Origin: Clostridium sp. CAG:524
Lineage (GTDB): Bacteria > Bacillota_I > Bacilli_A > RF39 > UBA660
Assembly (NCBI GenBank): GCA_000434555.1
Contig: FR880117.1
Coordinates: 50,220 to 66,068, forward strand
Length of the DNA: 15,849 bases
Direction of reading: 5' to 3'
The notes under the pieces were generated by a model. It ran no database searches. It had not been told where the DNA came from and saw only the letters and a list, made by a program, of their open reading frames with translations. Numbering within the stretch: the first letter of the stretch is position 1; each line of letters opens with the position of its first letter. A program made the position numbers and the translations under genes. Shown piece after piece: positions 1 through 7,810 of this stretch.

Positions 1-338
1 CGTCGTTTGAATATGTAGAGAAACATCCTGAAGAAGTAATGATGGGACGTATAATTATGGTTAATGATGGTAAAAAAGTAATACCATATATAGTTCCTGA
101 TGTAAGAAAAATAGAAATAGATATAACTATGATGCCAGAATTTGTAGAAGAAAAACGAAATGGTAAAAGAGAAATTGATTATACCAAAATGAGAGTATAT
201 GAACTTAAGAGGCTATTAAATTTAAGATTTAATACATACAAAGTTAGTAGAGGTGCAAGAAATGAACTTGAAAACAGAGGAGTATTATTAAAAAAGAAAT
301 ATAAAAGAGTAAATAAAGTAGAATTGGAGGAAGAATAA
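1..338 (+). CDS. 3' part of an unrecognised gene upstream of thrS
   Basis: The reading frame is open from the left edge (first whole codon at base 3) and ends with TAA at 336-338, so the true start probably lies outside the window. An internal ATG ATG at 39 exists but has no convincing Shine-Dalgarno site. The visible 111 residues are charged and soluble, with no signal peptide or membrane segment. The C-terminal half (MRVYELKRLL, then ARNELENRGVLLKKKYKR) looks helical and basic, vaguely like small SAP- or Rho-N-type helical modules, but that is only an impression. The stop overlaps the thrS start by one base (TAATG), so the two genes are almost certainly co-transcribed and translationally coupled. 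I do not recognise the family. Confidence 0.7.
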   Translation, partial: SFEYVEKHPEEVMMGRIIMVNDGKKVIPYIVPDVRKIEIDITMMPEFVEEKRNGKREIDYTKMRVYELKRLLNLRFNTYKVSRGARNELENRGVLLKKKYKRVNKVELEEE

Positions 339-2092
339 TGATAAATATTAAAGAAAATAAAGAATTAAATACTTTAAATCATAGTTGTGCTCATCTTTTA
401 GCACATGCTGTAAAACATTTATATCCAGAGGCTAAATTCTGGGTAGGTCCAGTAATTGAAGATGGATTTTATTATGATATTGACTTAGGAGATATATCAC
501 TTACTGATGATGATTTAGTAAAAATAGAAAAAGAAATGAAGAAGATTTCTAAAGATAATAAACTTATTAAGAGAAAAGAAATAAGCAAAGAAGAAGCTTT
601 AGAGATGTTTAAGGATGATCCATATAAAATAGACTTAATCAGTAGAATGGATGAAAATGATACTGTTATATCTTGCTACGAACAAGGAGATTTTATTGAT
701 CTATGTAGAGGTCCACATGTTGAAAGCACTAAACTAATTAAATACTTTAAACTATTAAAAGTAAGTGGTGCTTATTGGAAAGCTGATTCTAAAAATAAGA
801 TGCTTCAAAGAGTATATGGAATATGCTTTAATAGCGAAGAAGATTTAAATAATTATCTTGCATATCTTGAAGATTGTAAGAATAGAGATCATAGAAAAAT
901 AGGTAAGGAAATGGAAATATTTATGACTGATGATTTAGTTGGTCGTGGACTTCCAATGTTTTTACCAAATGGATATATTGTATGGGAAGAACTTGAGAAT
1001 TACATTAAGAATAAAGAAAGAAAGCTTGGGTATCAACATGTTTTAACACCATGTGTTGGTAATGTAGAATTATATAAGACATCAGGACACTGGGATCATT
1101 ATAAAGAAAATATGTTCCCAGCGATGGAAGTTGATGGAGAAAGTTTTGTATTAAGACCTATGAACTGTCCTCACCATATGATGATTTATGCTAATAAATT
1201 ACATTCATATAAAGATTTACCTATTAGAATAGGTGAAGTAGCACATGATTTTAGATATGAAGCAAGCGGAGCTTTAAAAGGTATTGAACGTGGAAGACAT
1301 TTTTGCCAAAATGATGCTCACTTATTTGTAACAAAAGAACAAATTAAATCAGAATTTAAAAATGTTGTTGATTTAATATTCGATACTTATAAAGATTTCA
1401 ATATTACTGATTATAGATGTGTGTTATCACTAAGAGATCCAGAGGATAAAGAGAAATATCATCCAGATGATGAAATGTGGAATAAGGCTGAAAACGAACT
1501 AAGGGAAGTATTAAATGAACTTGGTATTGAATATACTGAAGAAATAGGTGAAGCAGCATTCTATGGACCTAAATTAGATGTTAATGTTAAACCAGCAGTA
1601 GGAAATGAATATACTTTATCAACTTGTCAACTTGATTTTTGTTTACCTGAAAAATTTAATTTAAAATATGTTGATAAAGATGGGGAAAAGAAAACACCAG
1701 TAGTTCTTCATAGAGCAATACTTGGATCACTTGATAGATTTATGGCTTATATCTTAGAAGAAACTAAAGGTGCATTACCATTATGGTTATCACCAAAACA
1801 AATAAATATAATACCAGTAAATATGGAATATCATTTAGAATATTCATCTAAAATAAAAGAACTATTAGATAAAGAAGACTTTAGAGTTGAATTAGATGAT
1901 AGAGATGAAAAACTAAATTATAAGATGAGAGAAAGTGTTTTATCTAAAGTACCATATACACTTATATTAGGTGATAAAGAAAGAGATAATGATACAATAA
2001 GTTATCGTTTACGTGGTGAAAAAGAAACAAATACATTAAGTATAGAAGAATTTATAAATAAAATTCATGATGAAATTAATAATAAGAAGTAG
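338..2092 (+). CDS. thrS: Threonyl-tRNA synthetase lacking the TGS domain
   Basis: Class II synthetase charging tRNA-Thr in the cytoplasm. The 584 residues begin directly in the editing domain: His15 and His19 (HSCAH) and the CRGPH motif at 123-127 correspond to the known post-transfer editing site for Ser-tRNA-Thr. The catalytic core follows, with the zinc ligands Cys277 (MNCPHH), His328 (NDAHLF) and His458 (VVLHRAILGS), motif 2 Arg306 (FRYEASG) and motif 3 Arg467. The anticodon-binding domain begins near residue 485. The roughly 60-residue N-terminal TGS domain of E. coli-type ThrRS (642 residues) is absent. The ATG at 338 has GGAGG at 326-330 with 7-base spacing, so this start is well supported. 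Loss of TGS is also known among Mollicutes. No T-box leader is visible because thrS is internal to an operon that starts outside the window. Confidence 0.97.
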   Translation: MINIKENKELNTLNHSCAHLLAHAVKHLYPEAKFWVGPVIEDGFYYDIDLGDISLTDDDLVKIEKEMKKISKDNKLIKRKEISKEEALEMFKDDPYKIDLISRMDENDTVISCYEQGDFIDLCRGPHVESTKLIKYFKLLKVSGAYWKADSKNKMLQRVYGICFNSEEDLNNYLAYLEDCKNRDHRKIGKEMEIFMTDDLVGRGLPMFLPNGYIVWEELENYIKNKERKLGYQHVLTPCVGNVELYKTSGHWDHYKENMFPAMEVDGESFVLRPMNCPHHMMIYANKLHSYKDLPIRIGEVAHDFRYEASGALKGIERGRHFCQNDAHLFVTKEQIKSEFKNVVDLIFDTYKDFNITDYRCVLSLRDPEDKEKYHPDDEMWNKAENELREVLNELGIEYTEEIGEAAFYGPKLDVNVKPAVGNEYTLSTCQLDFCLPEKFNLKYVDKDGEKKTPVVLHRAILGSLDRFMAYILEETKGALPLWLSPKQINIIPVNMEYHLEYSSKIKELLDKEDFRVELDDRDEKLNYKMRESVLSKVPYTLILGDKERDNDTISYRLRGEKETNTLSIEEFINKIHDEINNKK

Positions 2093-2108
2093 AAATACTT
2101 CTTTTATT
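2084..2108 (+). terminator. Intrinsic terminator of thrS
   Basis: A perfect 8-bp stem, AAGAAGTA (2084-2091) with TACTTCTT (2096-2103), is closed by a GAAA tetraloop and followed by TTATT. The thrS stop codon TAG (2090-2092) lies at the top of the left arm. Confidence 0.8.
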
Positions 2109-2136
2109 GTGACTAAATTTTAAATTATGATATAAT
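2107..2136 (+). promoter_or_regulatory. Promoter of the small acidic membrane protein
   Basis: The -35-like TTGTGA (2107-2112) is 18 bp from TATAAT (2131-2136), which is preceded by an extended -10 TG at 2128-2129. The predicted start near 2143 would leave a leader of about 12 bases carrying AAGGAG. Confidence 0.7.
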
Positions 2137-2154
2137 AGTCATAAGGAGATAGAT

Positions 2155-2355
2155 ATGATTTTACTAGCAATTATTATATTATGGATACTATTTAAATTAT
2201 GGTTAAATGGTAGTGATGTATTTAAAGATAATAATAAAAATAAAAATAAAAATAATCTAAAAGATGATTATATTAAAAAAGGTATATATGATTCATCTAG
2301 TTTTGAAGAAGAAGAGTTAGAAGAAGATGATTATCATTATGAAGATGATGACTAA
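2155..2355 (+). CDS. Small single-pass membrane protein with acidic tail
   Basis: 66 residues. An N-terminal hydrophobic helix (about residues 2-17, LLAIIILWILFKLWL) is followed by a short Asn/Lys tract (NKNKNKNN, from an AAAATA-like nucleotide repeat at about 2230-2256) and a strongly acidic C-terminus rich in Glu and Asp with no closing basic residues. The start at 2155 has AAGGAG at 2143-2148 and its own extended -10 promoter. It sits between the thrS terminator and a larger unknown gene with no terminator between them, so the two may share a transcript. There is no recognisable family; the acidic tail could bind cations or a basic partner, but nothing in the sequence proves this. Confidence 0.7.
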   Translation: MILLAIIILWILFKLWLNGSDVFKDNNKNKNKNNLKDDYIKKGIYDSSSFEEEELEEDDYHYEDDD

Positions 2356-2434
2356 ATAATAAAAATATCATTAAATTATCAATTAAAAGTAGAAATACAA
2401 CTATTATTATGTTAGTATATTGACTTGTGATATT

Positions 2435-3571
2435 ATGATTGATTTTAAAGAACTTATAGAATTATTTATATTAAGAATATTACCTAGTATTAAGAGTGAA
2501 AAAGAGATACCTAATATTAATTTTATATTTGATAATAATAGTATAGAGTTATTTAATTATGTAATGAAGCATCCATTTAGAAAGAAAGATGTATGGACTG
2601 AAGATATCACTTCTAAAGATTTAGAAATTACTAAAGAAATTAATAATATGAATCCAAATTCTAATACTATTATTATTGATGATGGAGTATCATTCTTTGA
2701 TTATCTAACTTCTATTGTAAATGAACATTTAAAGCTATTTAAGGAGTATGAATATACTTTAATGATTAGAAGTACTACAATGTCATTATTAACTAGAATA
2801 TGGCTTAGAATGGATGATAATGACTTCAATGATGTTATATCATTTTTAAGAAAAGAATTAGACTTTTATAAAGATAGAACACTTGATAAATATAGAACGG
2901 AAACATATATAAGTTCTTATGAAGGAATTGATTCTTATGCTGAATGTAATATTAATGAGTCATGGGATGAAACTACTAGAAGTATGAATTTTAGATTAGA
3001 AAGTAATGGTGAAAGTCATACTATATCAAGGGTACTTTATGATATAAGAAGTGAAAATGGAATTAAAGTATGTTATATATATGGTGTTCAAAATAATCTA
3101 TTTAATATAACAAATAAAAGAATAGAAAGAAAACTATATAAATTAAATAAAGGTATTGATAATCCTAAAGTGCATCCTAATCAATTATATTCTCTTATAT
3201 TATTTTTAGAAATACTAAAGAAAGAAGGAATTACTACTATTAAAGTACCTAAGAATCAAACATTAAGTTATGGTTATCATAAGATATTAAGTAATAATGA
3301 AAAATCAAATTTTAAAGCAAAGTGGCCCACAAAAAAAGTTAGAAAGATATATAGTAGTGATGATGAAGACAGTATCAATAAAAGACATGAATATGAGCTT
3401 GATAAAGAGTGGTTCAAACATATTGTTGGTAAAGAAGATACAATAGAAAGACTTAAAACTGATAAATTATTTGAATTACTTAGAAGATTATGTTTATATG
3501 ATCCTAGTTTTGAATTTGTTGGAATAAGTCCTAATAATGATGAAATTTTAGTATATAAATTAAGAAAATAG
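2435..3571 (+). CDS. Unrecognised soluble protein, about 379 residues
   Basis: A long open frame with codon use like its neighbours. The frame also allows a TTG start at 2420; ATG 2435 was preferred, but neither has a visible Shine-Dalgarno site, so the start is uncertain. There is no signal peptide or membrane helix. The N-terminal third is mixed alpha/beta with Asp/Asn-rich stretches. The middle (about residues 185-285) looks like the most conserved core: SRVLYDIRSENGIKVCYIYG, then a basic KRIERKLYKLNKG segment, then VHPNQLYSLILFLEILKKEG leading to a predicted strand IKVP. The last 90 residues are charged and helical. I cannot place it in a known family. The gene probably follows the small membrane protein in one transcript and is followed by an inverted repeat and a separate strong promoter. 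Confidence 0.8.
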   Translation: MIDFKELIELFILRILPSIKSEKEIPNINFIFDNNSIELFNYVMKHPFRKKDVWTEDITSKDLEITKEINNMNPNSNTIIIDDGVSFFDYLTSIVNEHLKLFKEYEYTLMIRSTTMSLLTRIWLRMDDNDFNDVISFLRKELDFYKDRTLDKYRTETYISSYEGIDSYAECNINESWDETTRSMNFRLESNGESHTISRVLYDIRSENGIKVCYIYGVQNNLFNITNKRIERKLYKLNKGIDNPKVHPNQLYSLILFLEILKKEGITTIKVPKNQTLSYGYHKILSNNEKSNFKAKWPTKKVRKIYSSDDEDSINKRHEYELDKEWFKHIVGKEDTIERLKTDKLFELLRRLCLYDPSFEFVGISPNNDEILVYKLRK

Positions 3572-3581
3572 TAACTCTATA

Positions 3582-3627
3582 TCAAATTTTAAATAAAAAA
3601 TCAAGAGAAAAATCAAATAAAATTTGA
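3582..3627. repeat. 10-bp inverted repeat overlapping a -35 element
   Basis: TCAAATTTTA (3582-3591) and TAAAATTTGA (3618-3627) are perfect reverse complements separated by 26 bases. The right arm covers the first bases of TTGACA at 3624-3629. The AT-rich loop contains further ATCAA repeats. It could be an operator for the next gene or a weak hairpin ending the previous one. Confidence 0.45.
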
Positions 3628-3652
3628 CAAATTGACACTTTTATGGTATAAT
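3624..3652 (+). promoter_or_regulatory. Near-perfect housekeeping promoter
   Basis: TTGACA (3624-3629), a 17-bp spacer and TATAAT (3647-3652), with an extended -10 TG at 3644-3645. A second TTGACA lies at 3632-3637 but is only 9 bp from the -10 and cannot pair with it. The transcript should start near 3659. Confidence 0.9.
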
Positions 3653-3684
3653 CTACTTACTAAATCATTAAGGGGGTAATGGTT

Positions 3685-4110
3685 ATGAAGGGTAGATATA
3701 TTTTAGATTATTTAGATGAAAATAATTTTAAGAAATTAGAAAGAAGTTTAAAAAAATATAACATGGTTGCTTATAAAAAGTTAATGTTTGACTTTTATCC
3801 AAAATTAAGAAGTGGTGAATTTGTAGGAGAATTAGTTTCAATTAATAAACATGAACAAACTGAAACATATGATTTAAAATTACCAACTGATTCATTATTT
3901 GTAAAAGTATATGGAGAAGTTAAATTAAACTATACTGTATATAAACAAAATAATATTGTTATGTTAAATAATTTAGAACCAAAAGATATATTATTAGATG
4001 GTCATAAATCTGAGTTAACTGCTTATAAAGGAATTATGATTTCTAAAGCAAATGCTCAAAAAGAAATGTTCAAAATTGACTTATTATGTAGATTAGAAGG
4101 AAGAGAGTAG
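3685..4110 (+). CDS. Conserved-looking hypothetical protein, probably well expressed
   Basis: 141 residues if started at ATG 3685. An upstream ATG at 3679 is only 2 bases from AGGGGG (3671-3676), whereas 3685 is 8 bases away, so 3685 is the likelier start. The N-terminal 45 residues are helical and charged (NNFKKLERSLKKYN). The remainder alternates short hydrophobic and polar residues typical of a beta-rich fold (FVGELVSINKHEQTETYDLK). No membrane segment, signal peptide or cysteine cluster is present. A consensus promoter, a strong ribosome site and a dedicated terminator imply abundant monocistronic expression, which is notable for an unassigned gene. I do not recognise a family or catalytic motif. 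Confidence 0.8.
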   Translation: MKGRYILDYLDENNFKKLERSLKKYNMVAYKKLMFDFYPKLRSGEFVGELVSINKHEQTETYDLKLPTDSLFVKVYGEVKLNYTVYKQNNIVMLNNLEPKDILLDGHKSELTAYKGIMISKANAQKEMFKIDLLCRLEGRE

Positions 4111-4124
4111 TCCTTCTTTTTTAT
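4095..4124 (+). terminator. Intrinsic terminator of the 3685 gene
   Basis: Stem AGAAGGA (4095-4101) with TCCTTCT (4111-4117), a 9-base loop that contains the stop codon TAG (4108-4110), then TTTTTATT. Confidence 0.8.
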
Positions 4125-4163
4125 TGTAAATAAAAAGAACTAATCTTTATTAACTAGTTCTTT
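4121..4163 (-). terminator. Intrinsic terminator of murC
   Basis: Read on the minus strand, AAAGAACTA (4163-4155) pairs with TAGTTCTTT (4142-4134) and is followed by TTATTTA. The murC stop codon (4142-4140) is inside the second arm. It lies back to back with the plus-strand terminator of the convergent gene. Confidence 0.8.
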
Positions 4164-5441
4164 ATACTTATCTTCAAGTACATATATATCTTTACTACTC
4201 ATGAATACAAGTACAGCATTTTTATACTTAGTAAGTTTATCTACTTCATCAAGTGTTAAATGTTCACCATCTTTAATATCTTTAATTATATCATATGCGC
4301 TTACATCATCATATCCAGTTTCTTTTCTATCTTCTCCAATATCCATAACATATGCTTTATCTGCAATACTAAGTGCATCAGCAAACTCTTTATGGAAATA
4401 TTTAACCCTTGATTTAGTATGTGCTTTAAATATAGCAACTAAATATCTATCTGGATATTTCTTACGAGCAGCAAGTAATGTAACCTTTACTTCAGTTGGA
4501 TGATGAGCATAATCATCTATTAATATATTTGATTTAACTTTTTCTTCTATAAATCTTCTTTTAGCATGTTCTATTTTAGATACTTGATTTTTAACTTCAG
4601 TTTTATCTATATTTTCTAAATAACAAACTGTTATAACTGATAATGCATTAAGAAGTAAATGATCACCTACAAATGGAAAGGTGTAGGTATCATAATATTC
4701 ACCTTTGATGTATACGTCTGCGATTGTTTTATCATTTTCAGTTTTTATGTTTTTACATATTACATCATTATTATCATTAAATCCATAATAAATTACTTCT
4801 TTATTTGTTTTGATTTTTCTATTGTTAAGATCATCTCCACACATTATAACACCTTTACGAGCTTTATTTACAAATGTAGTAAATGCATCCATAACATCAT
4901 TTAAATCTTTATAATAATCAGTATGATCTAGTTCAATGTTAGTAACTATTACATAATATGGATTATATGCTAAAAAATGTCTTTTATATTCACATGCTTC
5001 AAGAGCAAAGTATTCATTACCAACAGTAGCGTATCCAGTTCCATCTCCAATAAGATAGTTAACTCCTACATTTTCTAAAACTTTACTTAACATTGTAGTC
5101 GTAGTAGTTTTACCATGACATCCACATACAGCAATAAGTTTTGTATCATTAGTAATTTCAGCTATCATTTCTTGATAAGTAAATATTTTTAAGCCAAGTT
5201 CATGTGCTTTTTTAACTTCAGGATGTTCATCAGTAAAAGCATTTCCCTGAACTATAATCATATTTTTCTTTATATTGTCTGCATTAAATTCAAAAAACTT
5301 AATACCTTTTTTAATAAGTCCTGCTTCAGTAAAGAAATGATCAGGTTTATCACTTCCCATAACAGTATAGCCAAGATCACTCATTATTTGAGCAAGAGCA
5401 CTCATTCCGCTTCCTTTAATTCCTATAAAATAATATATCAA
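4140..5441 (-). CDS. murC: UDP-N-acetylmuramate--L-alanine ligase
   Basis: MurC joins L-alanine to UDP-MurNAc with ATP, the first peptide-stem step of peptidoglycan synthesis, in the cytoplasm. Diagnostic motifs from the chosen start are GIKGSGMSALA (7-17, Rossmann nucleotide site for UDP-MurNAc), the ATP P-loop GCHGKTTT (107-114), EACEYKRHF (148-156), TNIELDHTDYY (167-177), HAKRRF and DDYAHHPTE (309-317). The length (433) is normal for Firmicutes. The frame extends to TTG 5453 and GTG 5450, but the TTG at 5441-5439 is 5 bases after GGTGA (5450-5446) and gives the family-typical N-terminus M-I-Y-Y-F-I-G, so it was chosen. The usual GxHN motif reads GDHLLLN here, with Leu after His. The gene is monocistronic and divergent from the 5553 gene. 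Confidence 0.95.
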   Translation of the reverse strand: MIYYFIGIKGSGMSALAQIMSDLGYTVMGSDKPDHFFTEAGLIKKGIKFFEFNADNIKKNMIIVQGNAFTDEHPEVKKAHELGLKIFTYQEMIAEITNDTKLIAVCGCHGKTTTTTMLSKVLENVGVNYLIGDGTGYATVGNEYFALEACEYKRHFLAYNPYYVIVTNIELDHTDYYKDLNDVMDAFTTFVNKARKGVIMCGDDLNNRKIKTNKEVIYYGFNDNNDVICKNIKTENDKTIADVYIKGEYYDTYTFPFVGDHLLLNALSVITVCYLENIDKTEVKNQVSKIEHAKRRFIEEKVKSNILIDDYAHHPTEVKVTLLAARKKYPDRYLVAIFKAHTKSRVKYFHKEFADALSIADKAYVMDIGEDRKETGYDDVSAYDIIKDIKDGEHLTLDEVDKLTKYKNAVLVFMSSKDIYVLEDKYKELVNKD

Positions 5442-5457
5442 TTTAATCACCAATATA

Positions 5458-5463
5458 ATTATA
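5458..5463 (-). promoter_or_regulatory. Probable -10 element of murC
   Basis: TATAAT on the minus strand at 5463-5458, giving a start near 5451 and a leader of only about 10 bases that contains just the GGTGA ribosome site. No good -35 is visible, so activation by a factor bound upstream is possible. Confidence 0.5.
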
Positions 5464-5480
5464 CTATAAATATAAAATAT

Positions 5481-5511
5481 TTTATACTTACTTTACACTA
5501 ATTTATACTAG
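5481..5511. repeat. Three helically phased 10-bp repeats
   Basis: TTTATACTTA (5481-5490), TTTACACTAA (5492-5501) and TTTATACTAG (5502-5511) follow each other at 10-11 bp steps in the divergent region between murC and the 5553 gene, upstream of both -10 elements. This spacing of one DNA turn is what a cooperatively binding regulator would use. The sequence is AT-rich, so chance is possible. Confidence 0.4.
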
Positions 5512-5531
5512 AAATAATTATATTTTTGTTG

Positions 5532-5537
5532 TATAAT
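5532..5537 (+). promoter_or_regulatory. Probable -10 element of the repeat-protein gene
   Basis: TATAAT at 5532-5537 upstream of GGTGAT (5544-5549) and ATG 5553; no convincing -35. The implied leader is about 9 bases. Confidence 0.5.
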
Positions 5538-5552
5538 ATATTTGGTGATGAT

Positions 5553-6881
5553 ATGAAAAAGGAAATTAAAATTTTAATAATTGTTTTGTGTGTGGTATTT
5601 GGTGTATTTATACTTGATTATTTAAGAAGTGTAATATTTAAGAAAGAACCTTTAATTGTAGTAAGTACAATAAATAGAGAAGGTGTAAAGATAAGCAATG
5701 GTATTTTATATAGAACCTATAATTGTAATGGCACTATATATGTCGAATCAAAAACAAGTAAATTTGATTGTCCGGCTGTACCTAAAGGGATTTCAATAAC
5801 ACAAAATAATAAAGATATATGTGTTGATGGTATAGATTATTTTTATGAAGATGAAAACTATAGATATTATTTTACTTGTATGAAAAGTAATTATATATTC
5901 ATTAAAAAAGATGATAAAGAATATACATTAAAAAATGCTCTTAATAATAAAATAATAACTATTAATGATATTGAAAATTTAATTGAATTTAATAAAGAGA
6001 GTAAAAAAAATACTGAAACTATTAAAGAAGTGGAATTAATTAAAGAAAGTAGTAAATGCAGTACTAAATCAGAAAAAATATATACATACAATAAAATGGA
6101 ATATTATTATGATTGTAGTAATAATACTTATTCTTTAAAAATTAAAGGTGAAACTTTTTCATTAAATAAGGCACTTGAAAGTGGAAAGGTTACTATTGAA
6201 AAGCTAAAAGAATTAGGACTAAATGTTATATCTAGAGAAATAACTAATACAGATACAGTTATTAAGAAAGATACTGATGTTATTATTGAAAAAGAAAATA
6301 ATACTAAAGTAGATATTAAAAAAGATGAAACAATTGATGAGGCAATATCAAATAATCCAGAATTAGTATTTATTAAAAATAGTAATAGGGATCAAAAGAA
6401 AATAACTATCTATAAAGATAAAAGTTATGAATATTATTATTATACTCCTTCTTATGGAGATTATAATATTAAATATATGAATAAATATTATACTGTTAAA
6501 GATGCTATTAATAAAAATATAATAACTTTATCTAGTTTACAAGGATTAGGGCTTACTTATTTGAAGACTAAGTTAGTTACTATTGATGATAATAAAGTTA
6601 ATCCAGGCAAGACTGATGATAATGTAAATAAAGATCGTAAAATTACTCTTATTGATAAGTCTAAGGGTAATAACTGTGCTCAAGCAATAGAATATTTCTA
6701 TGAGGATAATGCATATAAATACTATTTTACTTGTATTAAGAGTTCTAGTATGTATTTACTTATTGATGGTAAAGAATATCCTTTAAAAGAAGCTTTAAAT
6801 AATAAAGTAACAACAATTAAAGAACTTGAAGAAAATGGTATTAAGTTTTTAAAACAGTCTAAGAATTTAGTGACAAAGTAG
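5553..6881 (+). CDS. Membrane-anchored protein with four Cys-pair repeats
   Basis: 442 residues. An N-terminal uncleaved anchor (basic KKEIK, hydrophobic about 5-24) exports the rest of the chain. The ectodomain holds four related modules of about 55 residues, at roughly 90-146, 169-225, 282-337 and 375-433, each following the pattern C, YxYED-like aromatics, YYFTC, xKEYxLKxALNNK, then a helix ending in LxxxGI. Modules 1, 2 and 4 each have a cysteine pair exactly 19 apart (90/109, 169/188, 375/394); module 3 has lost both. A further pair is at 58/73. This pattern suggests one disulfide per module. Module linkers are Lys/Asp/Glu-rich. The TTG at 5526 would extend the frame but overlaps the -10 element; ATG 5553 with GGTGAT is chosen. 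A membrane gene follows after 6 bases. The family is unknown to me. Confidence 0.8.
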   Translation: MKKEIKILIIVLCVVFGVFILDYLRSVIFKKEPLIVVSTINREGVKISNGILYRTYNCNGTIYVESKTSKFDCPAVPKGISITQNNKDICVDGIDYFYEDENYRYYFTCMKSNYIFIKKDDKEYTLKNALNNKIITINDIENLIEFNKESKKNTETIKEVELIKESSKCSTKSEKIYTYNKMEYYYDCSNNTYSLKIKGETFSLNKALESGKVTIEKLKELGLNVISREITNTDTVIKKDTDVIIEKENNTKVDIKKDETIDEAISNNPELVFIKNSNRDQKKITIYKDKSYEYYYYTPSYGDYNIKYMNKYYTVKDAINKNIITLSSLQGLGLTYLKTKLVTIDDNKVNPGKTDDNVNKDRKITLIDKSKGNNCAQAIEYFYEDNAYKYYFTCIKSSSMYLLIDGKEYPLKEALNNKVTTIKELEENGIKFLKQSKNLVTK

Positions 6882-6887
6882 TTAAAT

Positions 6888-7751
6888 ATGAAATATATAT
6901 TAATTTCTTTGCTCATATTAATTGTAATTTTAATAATATATTTATTATATAAAAATGCAAAAAGCAATAATTTTGATTTAAAATATAAAGAAAATGTGCT
7001 ATTTATTATTCCAACCTTTATTTTAATATTTACATGCTTATTCAATTTTGAATATTATCAAACAAAAATAGCTTTAAAAATACCTTTATTAATATTTGTA
7101 TTTTTTGTGATAATTTTAATTATATATTATGTTGTTAGAATAATTGTATTGAAAAAATATATTCCATTGAAAATTATTCTTTTCAATATTATAAATAATT
7201 TATTAATACTTTATATAATTTATATGATGGCTGATAAAGTAACAAGCAATATAGATGGAGAAAATTATTTCGAATTATTGGTATTATATTTTATAGTAAG
7301 TTTATTATATGTGTCAGTGTTACTTTTAATAAATATTATAGTATTTATTGTTAAAAGTATTAAAAAGAATCATTTGAATTATAATAATAAAAATTATAGT
7401 ATTATTAAAATGTCTATATTAAATATTGCTATGTGTATAATGACTTCATTATTTATTATTTTTATTGATAAATTAAATTTAAATAGTTATAATAAGTTAT
7501 TACTAAAACAAAAAAGTATAGTAAATTCATATTTAAAAAGTGAATATTCAGAATATAGTTTTAAAATAATTGAGAGTTATAAAACAAAAACTGATTGTTA
7601 TATGTTTGGTTGCAAAACAAATGTAATTAGAAATGAAATATTAAATTTTGAATATAATAAACAATTTAATATAGATGTAATTATTAAAGATTTACAAATA
7701 AAAGATGATGAATTTAAAAAAATAAAAGAAGAAAATTCTATACGCAAATAG
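6888..7751 (+). CDS. Six-helix membrane protein of unknown function
   Basis: 287 residues with hydrophobic helices at about 3-21, 37-53, 64-88, 94-114, 129-156 and 174-193. The Lys-rich loops after helices 1, 3 and 5 and the acidic loop after helix 4 suggest both termini are outside, placing the 90-residue C-terminal domain (IVNSYLKSEYSEYSFKII, with Cys237 and Cys242 close together) outside the cell. It starts 6 bases after the repeat-protein gene without a clear Shine-Dalgarno site, so translation is probably coupled and the two products may act together at the surface. No transporter or enzyme motif is visible. A strong terminator ends the pair. Confidence 0.75.
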   Translation: MKYILISLLILIVILIIYLLYKNAKSNNFDLKYKENVLFIIPTFILIFTCLFNFEYYQTKIALKIPLLIFVFFVIILIIYYVVRIIVLKKYIPLKIILFNIINNLLILYIIYMMADKVTSNIDGENYFELLVLYFIVSLLYVSVLLLINIIVFIVKSIKKNHLNYNNKNYSIIKMSILNIAMCIMTSLFIIFIDKLNLNSYNKLLLKQKSIVNSYLKSEYSEYSFKIIESYKTKTDCYMFGCKTNVIRNEILNFEYNKQFNIDVIIKDLQIKDDEFKKIKEENSIRK

Positions 7752-7770
7752 AAGTTCTTCTTTTTATTTT
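7724..7770 (+). terminator. Two-tier terminator ending the 5553-7751 operon
   Basis: An outer stem AAAAGAAGAA (7724-7733) with TTCTTCTTTT (7755-7764) encloses an inner stem TTCTA (7736-7740) with TAGAA (7749-7753), followed by TATTTT. The last codons and the stop TAG (7749-7751) are part of the hairpin. Confidence 0.75.
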
Positions 7771-7810
7771 ATAGAAAAGTTTATCTCGCGTGATATAAAT
7801 TTTTAAACAA

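Noticed and set aside
2088..2398. AGTAGAAATAC occurring at 2088 and again exactly 300 bp later
   Set aside because: At 2388 the sequence forms only a 3-bp stem; the first copy is simply the thrS terminator top. An 11-mer repeat is unremarkable in such AT-rich DNA.
4201..5501. Open plus-strand reading frames of 80-100 codons opposite murC
   Set aside because: They are antisense shadows of a clearly identified gene, are low-complexity Ser/Ile-rich, and have no ribosome sites.
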